A stretch of 45,164 bases of DNA from Streptacidiphilus melanogenes (GCF_000787835.1 NZ_BBPP01000054.1:1-45164); one strand, 5' to 3'. Positions 26,769-35,523 are shown, counted from the first letter of the stretch. The notes: generated by a model from the sequence alone, not told the origin. Numbers and translations: made by a program.

Positions 26769-27545
26769 ATGGCCAAGCGCATCGACGTCAGCGGACTGAA
26801 CGCGTACTACGGCAATTTCCGGGCCGTGGAGGACATCTCCATGACCATCGAGCCCCGCACGGTGACGGCCTTCATCGGCCCGTCCGGCTGCGGCAAGTCC
26901 ACCTTCCTGCGGACCCTGAACCGCATGCACGAGGTGATCCCCGGGGCCCGCGTCGAGGGCAAGGTCATGCTCGACGACGAGAACCTCTACGGCGCGAACA
27001 TCGACCCGGTCGCGGTTCGCCGCACCGTCGGCATGGTCTTCCAGCGGCCGAACCCGTTCCCCACGATGTCGATCAAGGAGAACGTCGCCGCCGGCCTCAA
27101 GCTGAACGGCGTCCGCAACAAGAAGGTCGTCGACGAGGCCGTCGAGCGCTCGCTGCGCGGCGCGAACCTGTGGAACGAGGTCAAGGACCGCCTGGACAAG
27201 CCCGGCGCGGGCCTCTCCGGCGGTCAGCAGCAGCGTCTCTGCATCGCCCGCGCGATCGCGGTCGAGCCGCGGGTCCTGCTGATGGACGAGCCCTGCTCCG
27301 CCCTGGACCCGATCTCCACCCTCGCCATCGAGGACCTGATCGGCCAGCTCAAGGAGCAGTTCACGATCGTCATCGTGACCCACAACATGCAGCAGGCCGC
27401 GCGCGTCAGCGACCGGACGGCGTTCTTCAACCTGGCGGGCGTGGGCCAGCCGGGCCGCCTGATCGAGATCGACTCGACGGAGAAGATCTTCTCCAACCCG
27501 TCGGTCCAGGCCACCGAGGACTACATCTCCGGCCGCTTCGGCTGA
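26769..27545 (+). CDS. pstB: Phosphate ABC transporter ATPase PstB
   Basis: 258 residues with Walker [11 protein letters not shown]-loop FQRPNPFP typical of PstB, signature LSGGQQQRL, Walker B VLLMDEP and switch His in VTHNM. Ribosome site AGAAAG lies upstream. A tandem terminator follows. No phoU is attached. Confidence 0.97.
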   Translation: MAKRIDVSGLNAYYGNFRAVEDISMTIEPRTVTAFIGPSGCGKSTFLRTLNRMHEVIPGARVEGKVMLDDENLYGANIDPVAVRRTVGMVFQRPNPFPTMSIKENVAAGLKLNGVRNKKVVDEAVERSLRGANLWNEVKDRLDKPGAGLSGGQQQRLCIARAIAVEPRVLLMDEPCSALDPISTLAIEDLIGQLKEQFTIVIVTHNMQQAARVSDRTAFFNLAGVGQPGRLIEIDSTEKIFSNPSVQATEDYISGRFG

Positions 27546-27566
27546 CGGCTCCCGCCCCGAGAACTC

Positions 27567-27600
27567 CTCCGCGGCGCTACTAGGCGGTGCCGCCGCGGAG
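27567..27600. terminator. First terminator stem after pstB
   Basis: CTCCGCGGCG (27567-27576) pairs with CGCCGCGGAG (27591-27600), a 10-bp stem with 14-nt loop. Confidence 0.7.
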
Positions 27601-27605
27601 GGTCA

Positions 27606-27654
27606 ACAACGAAGGGTCCGACTCCCCCTCCGGGGGAGTCGGACCCTTCGTTGT
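27606..27654. terminator. Second, 23-bp perfect terminator stem after pstB
   Basis: 27606-27628 pairs perfectly with 27632-27654 around a 3-nt loop. The stem ends AAC/GTT. It lies between pstB and the convergent pit gene and would act on either strand. Confidence 0.92.
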
Positions 27655-27724
27655 GCGCTGCCTTCGGCTCCGCCGCGTGGGCGCGACCCCGTCCAGGTTC
27701 GCTCGGGCAGGCAGTTGCACCAGG

Positions 27725-27824
27725 CAGGGGCGGCGAACTGCGCGACAAGCCACTCACCCACGTGGAGACCCGAATGTTCGGGGCCATCCGCTCAGGGTGG
27801 TTGCTCGCGTTCTCGCGCCCTTGG
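27725..27824. repeat. Degenerate inverted copies of a common Streptomyces intergenic repeat
   Basis: The segment around 27726-27752 contains GAACTGCGCGACAAGCCA, and 27797-27821 holds a related sequence in the opposite orientation (TGGTTGCTCGCGTTCTCGCG). These look like worn copies of the GGGGAACTGCGCGACAAGCC element that I recall as abundant between convergent genes in Streptomyces. The rest of the 190 bp between the terminator and pit holds nothing else I can identify. Confidence 0.5.
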
Positions 27825-27845
27825 TGGTGCCCCGGGGCGCGGCGC

Positions 27846-28841
27846 CTAGCCGACGATCGCCCAGCTGAGCCAGTAGACCAGCGCCGCGACCACGCCCGCT
27901 GCCGGGAGGGTGATGAACCAGCCGAGGACGATGTCCTTGGCGACGCCCCAGCGGACCGCGCGGACCCGCTTCGTCGCGCCCACGCCCATGATCGCGGAGG
28001 TCATGATGTGGGTCGTGGAGACCGGCACCTTGTAGACGTAGGACGTCACGTACAGGACCAGCGCCGAGACGGACTCGGCCGCGAAACCCTGCGGCGGATC
28101 CAGCTCGATGATCCTGCGGCCCAGCGTGCGCATGATGCGCCAGCCGCCCGCCCAGGTGCCCAGTGCCATGACGACGGCGGTCGAGATCTTCACCCAGGTC
28201 GGGATGTTCGATCCCGAGTAGTGGCCGGAGATGGTCAGCGCCATCACCACGACACCCATGGTCTTCTGCGTGTCCTGCAGACCGTGGCCGAGCGCCATCG
28301 CCGCCGCCGAGACCGTCTGCGCCATCCGGAACCCGCGCTTGGCGCGATGCGGGTTGGAGTGGCGGAAGATCCACAGGACGCCGAGCATCACCAGGAAGCC
28401 GAGCGCCAGGCCGGCGACCGGCGAGGTCAGCATCGGGATGATCACCTTGTCCAGCAGGCCCGACCAGAAGACGGTCGTCCCGCTCGCCAGTGCCGCGCCC
28501 ACCATGCCGCCGAACAGCGCGTGTGTGGAGGACGACGGGAGGCCGAAGTACCAGGTGACCAGGTTCCACACGATCGCGCCGATCAGCGCGGACCACAGCA
28601 CGACCATGCCGTTGCTGCCGGTCGGAGTGGCGATGATGCCCTTGCTGACGGTCTGCGCGACGCCCTCACCGAGGAACGCGCCGAGCAGGTTCATCACGGC
28701 CGCCATCAGCAGCGCGGCCCTGGGGGTCAGCGCCCGCGTCGAGACCGAGGTCGCGATCGCGTTCGCGGAGTCGTGGAAGCCGTTGGTGTAGGCGAAGCCG
28801 AAGGCGACAGCAATGACCAGGACCAGTCCGAAGATGTCCAC
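27846..28841 (-). CDS. pit: Low-affinity inorganic phosphate transporter (PiT family)
   Basis: 331 residues, about ten membrane helices, with the two PiT signature repeats: GFAYTNGFHDSANAIAT near the N-terminus and the related VPVSTTHIMTSAIMGVG near the C-terminus. Proton-coupled uptake of metal-phosphate is the family function. The start is GTG 28841 (MDIFGLVL), 7 bp after the upstream PhoU-like gene, with AAGGAG about 13 nt before it. The upstream in-frame extension is Arg/Pro-rich and not family-like. Confidence 0.94.
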   Translation of the reverse strand: MDIFGLVLVIAVAFGFAYTNGFHDSANAIATSVSTRALTPRAALLMAAVMNLLGAFLGEGVAQTVSKGIIATPTGSNGMVVLWSALIGAIVWNLVTWYFGLPSSSTHALFGGMVGAALASGTTVFWSGLLDKVIIPMLTSPVAGLALGFLVMLGVLWIFRHSNPHRAKRGFRMAQTVSAAAMALGHGLQDTQKTMGVVVMALTISGHYSGSNIPTWVKISTAVVMALGTWAGGWRIMRTLGRRIIELDPPQGFAAESVSALVLYVTSYVYKVPVSTTHIMTSAIMGVGATKRVRAVRWGVAKDIVLGWFITLPAAGVVAALVYWLSWAIVG

Positions 28842-28848
28842 GAGAGGT

Positions 28849-29469
28849 TCAGGACTCCTTGACGGCGATGGTCTCCACCGTGTTCGCCACATGTTCGAAC
28901 GCGTCGGCGGCCTCTTCGAGGACGTCGACGATCTGCTTGAGCTTCAGCACCTCTATGGCCTCGTACTGGCCGCTGAACAGGTGCGCGAGCAGCTTCCTGT
29001 GGATCTGGTCGGCCTGGTTCTCCAGCCGGTTGATCTCGATCCAGTACTCGGTGAGGTTGTCCATCGTCCGCAGGTTCGGCATCGCCGCCGCGGTCAGGTC
29101 CGCGGCCCTGGCCAGCACCTCGATCTGCTGCTCGACGCCCTTGGGCAGGGTCTCCACCTCGTAGAGCACCGTCAGGTCGACGGCCTCCTCCATGAAGTCC
29201 ATGATGTCGTCGAGCGAAGAAGCCAGCGCGTAGATGTCCTCACGGTCGAACGGCGTGATGAACGACGAGTTCAGCTGGTGGAAGATCGCGTGGGTCGACT
29301 CGTCGCCCGCGTGCTCCGCCGCGCGCATCCGGTCGGCGATCTCCGCCCGCGCGGCGACGTCTGCGCCGAGCAGTTCCAGCAGGAGCTTGGAGCCAGTGAC
29401 GAGGTTGTTCGCCGAGGCGGCGAACAAGTCATAGAAGCTCGTCTCCCGAGGGGTCAGACGAATACGCAC
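28849..29469 (-). CDS. PhoU-like DUF47 family protein (Pit accessory protein)
   Basis: 206 residues, all helical, of the DUF47/TIGR00153 family that is nearly always encoded beside PiT transporters. PhoU-type acidic metal-binding motifs are present (EHAGDESTH, DREDIYALASSLDDIMDFMEEA, ENQADQIH, EEAADAFEHVANTVE). Probable role: membrane-associated regulator of the downstream transporter. GTG start at 29469 with CGGAGAC upstream. Confidence 0.92.
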   Translation of the reverse strand: MRIRLTPRETSFYDLFAASANNLVTGSKLLLELLGADVAARAEIADRMRAAEHAGDESTHAIFHQLNSSFITPFDREDIYALASSLDDIMDFMEEAVDLTVLYEVETLPKGVEQQIEVLARAADLTAAAMPNLRTMDNLTEYWIEINRLENQADQIHRKLLAHLFSGQYEAIEVLKLKQIVDVLEEAADAFEHVANTVETIAVKES

Positions 29470-29490
29470 AAAAGTCTCCGAAGTACAGGG

Positions 29491-29522
29491 GCGGACGTAG
29501 CGATGCTAGGCGCTGCGTCCGC
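29491..29522. promoter_or_regulatory. Inverted repeat spanning the -10 region of the DUF47-pit operon
   Basis: GCGGACG-t-AGCG pairs with CGCT-g-CGTCCGC around an 8-nt centre that contains TAGCAT on the minus strand, a likely -10 box. An interrupted palindrome over the -10 suggests an operator; no partner protein is known. Confidence 0.5.
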
Positions 29523-29677
29523 ACTTTGCGCACACCGGGGTGTTACCGCTGACACGGAGCAACGGAAATCATCCTTGCGTACGCACTGGCACAGCGGTCA
29601 CCCTCAGGTGCCGACCGCGCCGATATTCGATATCCACCCGTGACCGGATCGAGCCCGTCCCACCTACCATGGGGGGC

Positions 29678-30031
29678 ATGGACGCCGTGGAAGCCCTGGC
29701 CGCCGAAGAGACGCAGCACGCCGAGACGACGCACTCGGCGCCCAGCGGACCTCACGGGTACAGCGCACGCAAGGACGACCACGTCAAGCGGCTGCGCCGG
29801 ATCGAGGGCCAGGTCCGCGGCCTGCAGCGGATGGTCGAGAACGACACCTACTGCATCGACATCCTCACCCAGGTCTCCGCGAGCACCAAGGCGCTCCAGT
29901 CCTTCGCGCTCAGCCTGCTGGAGGAGCACCTGCGGCACTGCGTCGCTGACGCCATGGAGAAGGGCGGAGCGGAGGCCGAGGAGAAAGTCGCCGAGGCGAC
30001 CGCGGCGATTTCCCGGCTGCTGCGGTCCTGA
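29678..30031 (+). CDS. csoR: Copper-sensing repressor CsoR
   Basis: 117-residue four-helix DUF156 repressor. The Cu(I) ligand triad Cys59-His84-Cys88 (YCIDIL; EEHLRHC) has exactly the spacing of M. tuberculosis CsoR (C36-H61-C65). This argues against RcnR (N-terminal His, other ligand set) and the persulfide sensor CstR (Cys pair). It derepresses copper ATPase and chaperone genes, none of which are in this window. The N-terminal 30 residues are His-rich and variable. TACCAT at 29665-29670 lies 8 nt before the ATG without a usable ribosome site, suggesting a leaderless mRNA. Confidence 0.92.
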   Translation: MDAVEALAAEETQHAETTHSAPSGPHGYSARKDDHVKRLRRIEGQVRGLQRMVENDTYCIDILTQVSASTKALQSFALSLLEEHLRHCVADAMEKGGAEAEEKVAEATAAISRLLRS

Positions 30032-30044
30032 TCACCTTCTCGGA

Positions 30045-30239
30045 TCAAAGGCCCTGGGGCGGGTGCTCCCCGCTGATCCGCTGCTGCGGGACCCGGGGCA
30101 TCTTGGGGTCCCGCTCCACGCGGAGGATGGTGTCGATCCGCTCCTCGGTGAGCCGCTCGCCCGGGGTCGCGGCGGCCGCGATGATGAGATCGCTGTACAT
30201 CTCGATCTCCGACAGGGCGACCAGGTCGTCCGCAGCCAC
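30045..30239 (-). CDS. Small hypothetical protein
   Basis: 64 residues (MAADDLVALSEIEMYSDLII...), amphipathic helix first, then a Pro/Arg-rich tail (VERDPKMPRVPQQ). GTG 30239 is chosen for GGAGG 8 nt upstream; a GTG 9 bp further out overlaps the ribosome site. It is convergent with csoR, with stop codons 14 bp apart. No family recognised, but codon use is like its neighbours and the start signal is good. Confidence 0.65.
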   Translation of the reverse strand: MAADDLVALSEIEMYSDLIIAAAATPGERLTEERIDTILRVERDPKMPRVPQQRISGEHPPQGL

Positions 30240-30373
30240 GCGTGCCACCTCCTCACCGCCGACGGGGAGTCAACTCCTTACAGAGTAGGCACCCCGTGCC
30301 GGGCGTGCATGGCACGTCTGGGCCATTTTGCACGCGGCGGCTGCGCACTCCTTGCGGGCGCGACGGCCCTGCG

Positions 30374-31258
30374 CTACTTGGCGCTGGCCGCCGCACTCGG
30401 CCCGACCACGTCCGCGTCGGCGGGAAGCGCGACCTGGACCGGCGTGCCGAAACCGGAGAACTCGCTGGTGGAGGTCACCACGACCTGGTCCTTGGCCGCC
30501 GTCGACCCGGGAACGTTGGAGAAGGTGAAGACCTCGACGACCTTGTTGATGCGGCCGTGCTCGTCCAGCCAGACCTCGTAGGGCACCTTCTTGACAGTGA
30601 AGGTGTGCGCGGCGAGCGCCAGCCCGGCACTGGCGGGGCCGCCGGTGGCCTTGGCCGCCTCGGTGAGATCCAGCGTGCCCTTGTAGTGCTGGAGGACCAC
30701 GCCGTTCACCGTGGCCGAGCCGACGAGCTCGGCCGTCTGCGCGCCGCGCAGCGCGTCGGCGGCGCTGGCCGGATCGGTGGCGCCGCTGCTGACCAGGTTG
30801 CCGTCGCCGAGCTGCTGGACCTGGAGCTTGACCCACTTGCCGACGGGCACCTTGGCGCCGGGGTTCTGCAGGTAGACCACCCCCGGGCCGACGATCTCCG
30901 TCAGCTTGCCCGCCGGGGTGGCGCTGCCGGCCGGGACGTTGATCTCCAGCCGACCGAGGTGGTTCGAGTAGTCGTAGACGCCCGCGCCGTGCAGCGTCAT
31001 CTGCTTCTTCCCCGCGACCGTGTGCAGGGTGGTGACGTCCTGGATCGAACCGTTGTGCCCGGTGATGTCGGCTGCGGCACGCACCGCGGAGAGCGGGTCG
31101 GCCGCCAGGTGGTCATCCGCCGGGTTCACCTTGACGGTCTGGGCGTCGTTGCTCGCGCCCGTCTGCCCCGAAGAGGAGCAGGCGGCCAGGCCGAGGACCG
31201 CGGCGACCGAGGTCACGGCGGCTGCGGCGTGGAAGGCGCGGCGGTACGGGCGAGACAT
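30374..31258 (-). CDS. Secreted lipoprotein (LppX/LolA-like superfamily)
   Basis: 294 residues with a lipoprotein signal (MSRPYRRAFHAAAAV..., lipobox LGLAAC) and a following Ser-rich linker, then a beta-rich domain (AADITGHNGSIQDV... LHGAGVYDYSNHLG... YEVWLDEHGRINKVV) of the type seen in actinobacterial LppX/LprG-like and LolA-like lipoproteins, which bind lipids in a half barrel. ATG 31258 has AGGAGG at 6 nt. It is divergent from the 63-residue gene. Confidence 0.85.
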   Translation of the reverse strand: MSRPYRRAFHAAAAVTSVAAVLGLAACSSSGQTGASNDAQTVKVNPADDHLAADPLSAVRAAADITGHNGSIQDVTTLHTVAGKKQMTLHGAGVYDYSNHLGRLEINVPAGSATPAGKLTEIVGPGVVYLQNPGAKVPVGKWVKLQVQQLGDGNLVSSGATDPASAADALRGAQTAELVGSATVNGVVLQHYKGTLDLTEAAKATGGPASAGLALAAHTFTVKKVPYEVWLDEHGRINKVVEVFTFSNVPGSTAAKDQVVVTSTSEFSGFGTPVQVALPADADVVGPSAAASAK

Positions 31259-31381
31259 ACGGTCCTCCTGGGCACGGCGTGCGCGGCGTGGCGTGCGCGC
31301 AGTGCCCAACGAGCCGCCCGCCGGGCGGTTACGGCCGTCCGGCCCAACCGGTGTCTGAGCTGTCCGGGTTACCGTTGATTC

Positions 31382-31573
31382 GTGACCCACGACGCGCCCC
31401 AGGCGATCCCGCACCAGCGGGCCGAGGGGGTTCCGGAGCACATCACGTCCGTAACGGAGAACGGCGCTTTCGCCGTCGCCCGCTGCAGCTGCGGCTGGTA
31501 CGCGCCCGCCCGGCGCTCCCGGGACCGCGCCCGTCGCGACGCGGACGAGCACCACCCGAGAACGGCGCTGTAG
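31382..31573 (+). CDS. 63-residue CxCGW-motif protein
   Basis: Small soluble protein with ARCSCGWYAPARRS followed 15 residues later by DEHH; two Cys and two His could hold a metal ion such as zinc. Similar short proteins are widespread in Streptomyces but of unknown function. GTG start with no ribosome site; TACCGT (31370-31375) ends 7 nt before it, so a leaderless message is likely. Confidence 0.7.
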   Translation: MTHDAPQAIPHQRAEGVPEHITSVTENGAFAVARCSCGWYAPARRSRDRARRDADEHHPRTAL

Positions 31574-31684
31574 CCGTCCGCGCGGACCCCCCGCCGGTGC
31601 GCTTGTAGGGATGTCTGCAACCCTCCCGGGGGAATGCACGTCTACTCCCGCGTAACCATCACTCGGGGCGGTAGAAGGATCAGC

Positions 31685-33286
31685 ATGGGCGACCAGGGAA
31701 CCACGCGTCGGAGCCTGCTGCTCGCGGGCGGGACGCTCGCCGCGGGCGTGGGCATCGCCGCCTGCGGCGCGAAGTCCGGGCCCGCCGCGGCCGCCACCGC
31801 CTCGGCTCGCGCCGGCACCGGCGTCACCACGGCCGCGCGCACCGTCTCCGGCAGCGCCCCCGACTGGACGGGCCTCGCCCACCGGCTCTCCGGCCGGTTG
31901 ATCCGCCCGGGCCAGGCCGACTTCGGCGAGGCCGCGGAGCTCTTCCAGCCGCGCTTCGACAGCGTGCGGCCGGCTGCCGTCGCCTACGTCGCGAACGCGA
32001 AGGACGTCGCCACCTGCATCGCCTTCGCGCGCAGCTCCGGGGTGCCGATCGTGCCGCGCAACGGCGGGCACAGCTACGCCGGCTGGTCCACCGTCAGCAA
32101 CGGCCTGGTCATCGACGTGGGACAGCTCGGCACGGTCAGCGCGAGCGGCGCCACCGCGAGCATCGGCGCGGGTGCGCGACTGATCGACGTCTACACCCGC
32201 CTCGCCGCGTCCGGCCGCACGATCCCCGCAGGCTCCTGCCCGAGCGTCGGCGTCAGCGGTCTCACGCTCGGCGGCGGCGTCGGCGTCACCGGTCGGGCCA
32301 ATGGCCTGACCTGCGACAACCTCATCGGCGCGGAGATCGTCACCCCCGACGGCCGGATCCGCGAGGTCAGCGCCCAACAGGACGCCGACCTCTTCTGGGC
32401 GCTGCGCGGCGCGGGCGGCGGCAACTTCGGCGTCGTCACCCGCCTCGACTTCAGAACCCACCCGGCCGACGACTGCGCCTACGGCTTCCTGTCCTGGCCC
32501 TGGTCCCGCGCCCGGCAGGCCGTGGAGGCCTGGCAGCGGTGGGCGCCGAGCGCACCGGACAGCCTCTGGGCCAACCTGCACATCACCGCCTCCTGGGACG
32601 GCAACCTGCGCGTCCAGTCGACGGTCAACATGCTCGGCGGCTCGCGCACCGAGCTCGCCAACCTGATCGACCGGCTCGCGGAGCGGCCGACCAGCGTCTC
32701 CCTGCACAGCGCCTCGTACCTGACGACCATGCAGGTCATGGGCGGCGTCGCGGGCGAGTCCGGGGCCCAGGCCCACCTGCCCGGCGTGCTGCCCGGCCAC
32801 AACCGCGCGGGCCGGGTGGTGCGCTCCTCCTACGGCGCGCGCTCGGACTTCTTCACCCAGCCCCTGACGGGTGCGGGCGCGGCCGCGGTCGTGGCGGCGG
32901 TGGCCCGCTACCGCAGCTACGCCCCCAAGGGCGGCGACGCGGCCATCGCCTTCGACGCCCTGGGCGGCGCGATCAACCGCGTCGGCGCCGGGGACACCGC
33001 GTTCGTCCACCGCAACGCGCTCTTCCTCGCCCAGTACACCGCGGACTACCCCGCGGGCGTCACCGGCGGCTCGGCGGCCTCCCAGTCCTGGTCCTGGATC
33101 AACAACGCCTGGACCACAATGCGGCCGTACGCGAGCGGCGAGGCATACCAGAACTACATCGACCCCGGACTGCACGGCTGGGAGCAGGCCTACTACGGCG
33201 CGAACGCCACCCGCCTGCGCCAGGTCAAGCGCACCTACGACCCCCAGGGCCTCTTCCGCTTCCCCCAGGGCATCCCCCTGACCTGA
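31685..33286 (+). CDS. Exported bicovalent FAD oxidoreductase (berberine-bridge-enzyme type)
   Basis: 533 residues. The N-terminus combines a twin-Arg motif (TTRRSLLLAGG) and a lipobox-like GIAAC (Cys27), so it is probably a Tat-exported lipoprotein. The FAD-binding domain (about 95-270) has His129 in PRNGGHSYAG and Cys185 in AGSCPSVGVSG, the two residues that carry FAD as 8-alpha-histidyl and 6-S-cysteinyl links in this family. A C-terminal BBE segment ends NYIDPGLHGWEQAYYG...YDPQGLFRFPQ. Likely an oxidase of a sugar or alcohol substrate with release of H2O2; substrate unknown. ATG 31685 has AGAAGGA upstream. Confidence 0.9.
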   Translation: MGDQGTTRRSLLLAGGTLAAGVGIAACGAKSGPAAAATASARAGTGVTTAARTVSGSAPDWTGLAHRLSGRLIRPGQADFGEAAELFQPRFDSVRPAAVAYVANAKDVATCIAFARSSGVPIVPRNGGHSYAGWSTVSNGLVIDVGQLGTVSASGATASIGAGARLIDVYTRLAASGRTIPAGSCPSVGVSGLTLGGGVGVTGRANGLTCDNLIGAEIVTPDGRIREVSAQQDADLFWALRGAGGGNFGVVTRLDFRTHPADDCAYGFLSWPWSRARQAVEAWQRWAPSAPDSLWANLHITASWDGNLRVQSTVNMLGGSRTELANLIDRLAERPTSVSLHSASYLTTMQVMGGVAGESGAQAHLPGVLPGHNRAGRVVRSSYGARSDFFTQPLTGAGAAAVVAAVARYRSYAPKGGDAAIAFDALGGAINRVGAGDTAFVHRNALFLAQYTADYPAGVTGGSAASQSWSWINNAWTTMRPYASGEAYQNYIDPGLHGWEQAYYGANATRLRQVKRTYDPQGLFRFPQGIPLT

Positions 33287-33497
33287 GGGGGCGGCGGTCT
33301 GCCCTGCCGGGCTCGGCCGCGCCCTGCTTTCCCACGAGGTCGGGCAGCCCCGGGCACTCGCGAGAGCGTCGGCCGACGTCGGCCTCCGCCAAGGGCACCG
33401 CTTCGCGAGAGCCTGAAGGCGGGCCGATCCCGGCCTACGACCGAGGGCCGCTGCTGCCTTCAGCCAGGGGCGGCGTGCCGCGGCGCGGTGCCGCGGC

Positions 33498-34199
33498 CTA
33501 CGCGGCCAGGTGGTGCGGCGGTTCCTCCGTGCCGGAGGGCTGGGGCGTTGCGGTCGCGGCGCGGCCGCGGGAGGCGTTGGGCGCGGCGACGACGAGCGGT
33601 CGCAGCGCGGTGCGGGTCAGGGCGTGGGTAAACGGCGTCAGGACGGCCATCGCCACGGGCGCGAGCAGCAGCACCGTCGCGGTGCCGAGCGCGTAGCCGC
33701 CGAGCACGTCGGAGGGGTAGTGCACGCCCATGAAGACCCGCAGGAACCCCTCGACGAAGGCCAGGCCGATACCGATGCGGCCGAGCCTCCGGTCGACCAG
33801 CATCAGGCCGACCGCCAGCGCCATCGTGAACGTGGCGTGGTCGCTCGCGAAGGACCCGTTCGCCTGATGGCTCATCAGCAGGTCCACCTGGCCCGGGTGG
33901 GAGACGAAGGGTCTGGGGCGCTGGACCATCGCCCGCACGGGCACGTTCAGCAGCAGCGCCAGACCTGACGCGAGGCCGGCCCACAGCACGCCCGCGACGG
34001 CGACCGGCGCGTCCTTGCCGCGCCGCGCCCACGCCCATGCGAAGACCAGCAGCAGCACCGAAGCGAGCGGGACCCCGTACTCCCCCATGAAGGCCAGTGC
34101 GGTGTCCAGGGCGTGCGGAAGGCTCTTCGCCAGGCCGTTGACCATCGACACCAACGACCAGTCGAGGCTTCCACCGCCGTCTGCCAGCAGCGTGACCAC
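33498..34199 (-). CDS. PAP2-family membrane phosphatase (BcrC-like)
   Basis: 233 residues, about six membrane helices. The PAP2 motifs are present: RAMVQRPRP (C1, with Arg replacing the first Lys), SFASDHA (C2, catalytic His, as in BcrC-type undecaprenyl-diphosphatases) and RVFMGVHYPSD (C3, second His). Probably dephosphorylates undecaprenyl diphosphate or another lipid phosphate outside the membrane. GTG 34199 is preferred for GGAGG at 8 nt. The C-terminus is disordered. The 205 bp upstream hold a TTGACC element but no further gene that I can support. Confidence 0.88.
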   Translation of the reverse strand: MVTLLADGGGSLDWSLVSMVNGLAKSLPHALDTALAFMGEYGVPLASVLLLVFAWAWARRGKDAPVAVAGVLWAGLASGLALLLNVPVRAMVQRPRPFVSHPGQVDLLMSHQANGSFASDHATFTMALAVGLMLVDRRLGRIGIGLAFVEGFLRVFMGVHYPSDVLGGYALGTATVLLLAPVAMAVLTPFTHALTRTALRPLVVAAPNASRGRAATATPQPSGTEEPPHHLAA

Positions 34200-34404
34200 C
34201 CCGTACACCTCCGCGCATTCCTCAGCCCACAGCCGTAGAGCAACCCCCGTTGCGTCGTTGCACCAAGGTCAAGTGTGCTCGCCTGACAGCGGGCACAACG
34301 GAACGAATGCCCCAAAGCGTTCCGATCACCCAGGAAGTTATCGGAATGTTGCCCTTCGCTCACGGGTTGGCCACAACCGACACACGAGAACCATCAACGC
34401 GGCG

Positions 34405-35442
34405 TCATTGTCCGTTCGCGATGGTGCCGTTGGCCTGAACCGTCGGCAGCGCCGCAGCGCCGTCGGTGGTGACCCGGGTCGCGCCGAAGTAGTCGCCTTC
34501 GGAGTCGATCGAGTCGTAGCGGATCACCGCGCCCGTGTGCGGGGCGTTGATCATGTAGCCGCCGCCGACGTAGATCCCGACGTGGTGGATCTGCGAAGGG
34601 TCGTGCGGGTCGTGCGAGAAGAAAACCAGGTCGCCGGGCTGGAGCTGGTCCCGGCTGGGGTGCGGGCCGGCGTACCACTGGTCGGCCGCGACCCGGGGCA
34701 GCTTGATCCCGACGCTGGCGTACGCGGCCTGGGTGAGGCCGCTGCAGTCGAAGCGGTAGCCCTGGGAGGCCAGGCCCTCACCGCCCCACAGATAGGGGGT
34801 GCCGAGCTTGCTCTGCGCGAAGTAGATCGCCCCGGCCGCCTGGGAGGAGAACGCGACCGTCGTCGCGGCCGTGAAGGACTGGGCCAGCTTCTTGATGTTC
34901 TGGACGTAGTGCTGCGTCTCCGCGATCGCCGGCACGCCGCCCGCGCTGATCACCGCGTAGGGACCGGCGTTGTAGGCGGCCAGCATGTTCGAGGTGCGGT
35001 CGCCCGGCACGCTCGCGGTGTCCTTGGCGAGCTGGCAGTCGTAGGACGCGGCGGAGGGGATCGCGTCGGCCGGGTCCCACACGCTGGGCGTGTGGGTGTG
35101 GGTGGGGTCGATCCCGTAGATCTTCCAGGTGGCGGGCATGAACTGCGCTATCCCCTGCGCGCCGACCGGGCTGACCGCGCCCGGCGCGAAGCCGCTCTCC
35201 TGGTAGAGCTGCGCCGCGAGCAGAGGCGGCGTCAGTTCCGGGCAGAGGTTGCCCCACTGCTGGATCAGGCCCGTGTACGCCGTCGGGACCGTCCCGGGCG
35301 CGAGCGTGGTCGCGCCCTGGGCGGCGGCCTGGTTGATGTTCCCCGCCGTGATCATCACGGCCATCACGAAGGACCCGAACAGCCCGACCAGCCCGACCGC
35401 GACCCCGCCGCCGAGCAGCGCGGTACTGCGTCGAACCGCCAT
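34405..35442 (-). CDS. Bifunctional peptidoglycan hydrolase: SLT transglycosylase + NlpC/P60 peptidase
   Basis: 345 residues: N-terminal membrane anchor (about 8-33), lytic transglycosylase/lysozyme-like domain (about 60-190) with catalytic Glu82 (YQESGF) and the GAQGIAQFMP and AYNAGP motifs, then NlpC/P60 domain (about 203-320) with Cys233 (FDCSGL), His287 (HHVGIY) and a third His302 (NAPHTG). This domain pair is that of CwlT/VirB1-like wall hydrolases of Gram-positive conjugation machines. ATG 35442 has a strong GGAGGAG; an ATG at 35490 is less likely. It is divergent from the type IV-like operon and probably opens the wall for it. Confidence 0.93.
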   Translation of the reverse strand: MAVRRSTALLGGGVAVGLVGLFGSFVMAVMITAGNINQAAAQGATTLAPGTVPTAYTGLIQQWGNLCPELTPPLLAAQLYQESGFAPGAVSPVGAQGIAQFMPATWKIYGIDPTHTHTPSVWDPADAIPSAASYDCQLAKDTASVPGDRTSNMLAAYNAGPYAVISAGGVPAIAETQHYVQNIKKLAQSFTAATTVAFSSQAAGAIYFAQSKLGTPYLWGGEGLASQGYRFDCSGLTQAAYASVGIKLPRVAADQWYAGPHPSRDQLQPGDLVFFSHDPHDPSQIHHVGIYVGGGYMINAPHTGAVIRYDSIDSEGDYFGATRVTTDGAAALPTVQANGTIANGQ

Positions 35443-35523
35443 CGGGGGCCTCCTCCCGGCCGTGCGGGGCACCAGGTCACGTGGTGTCATCCGTCAGTGT
35501 CTGCGCCAGCGTTGCCGCTGACA

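Noticed and set aside
25443..27383. 646-codon open frame opposite pstC, pstA and pstB
   Set aside because: Antisense shadow rich in Asp/His/Arg/Gln, no recognisable domain.
31259..33175. Upstream extension of the lipoprotein frame to 933 codons
   Set aside because: The extension is opposite the flavoenzyme and would bury the lipoprotein signal peptide; the ATG at 31258 has a strong ribosome site.
33373..33384. GCCGACGTCGGC palindrome between the flavoenzyme and PAP2 genes
   Set aside because: Short GC palindromes are common by chance at this composition, and the 211-bp convergent gap shows no convincing terminator or gene.
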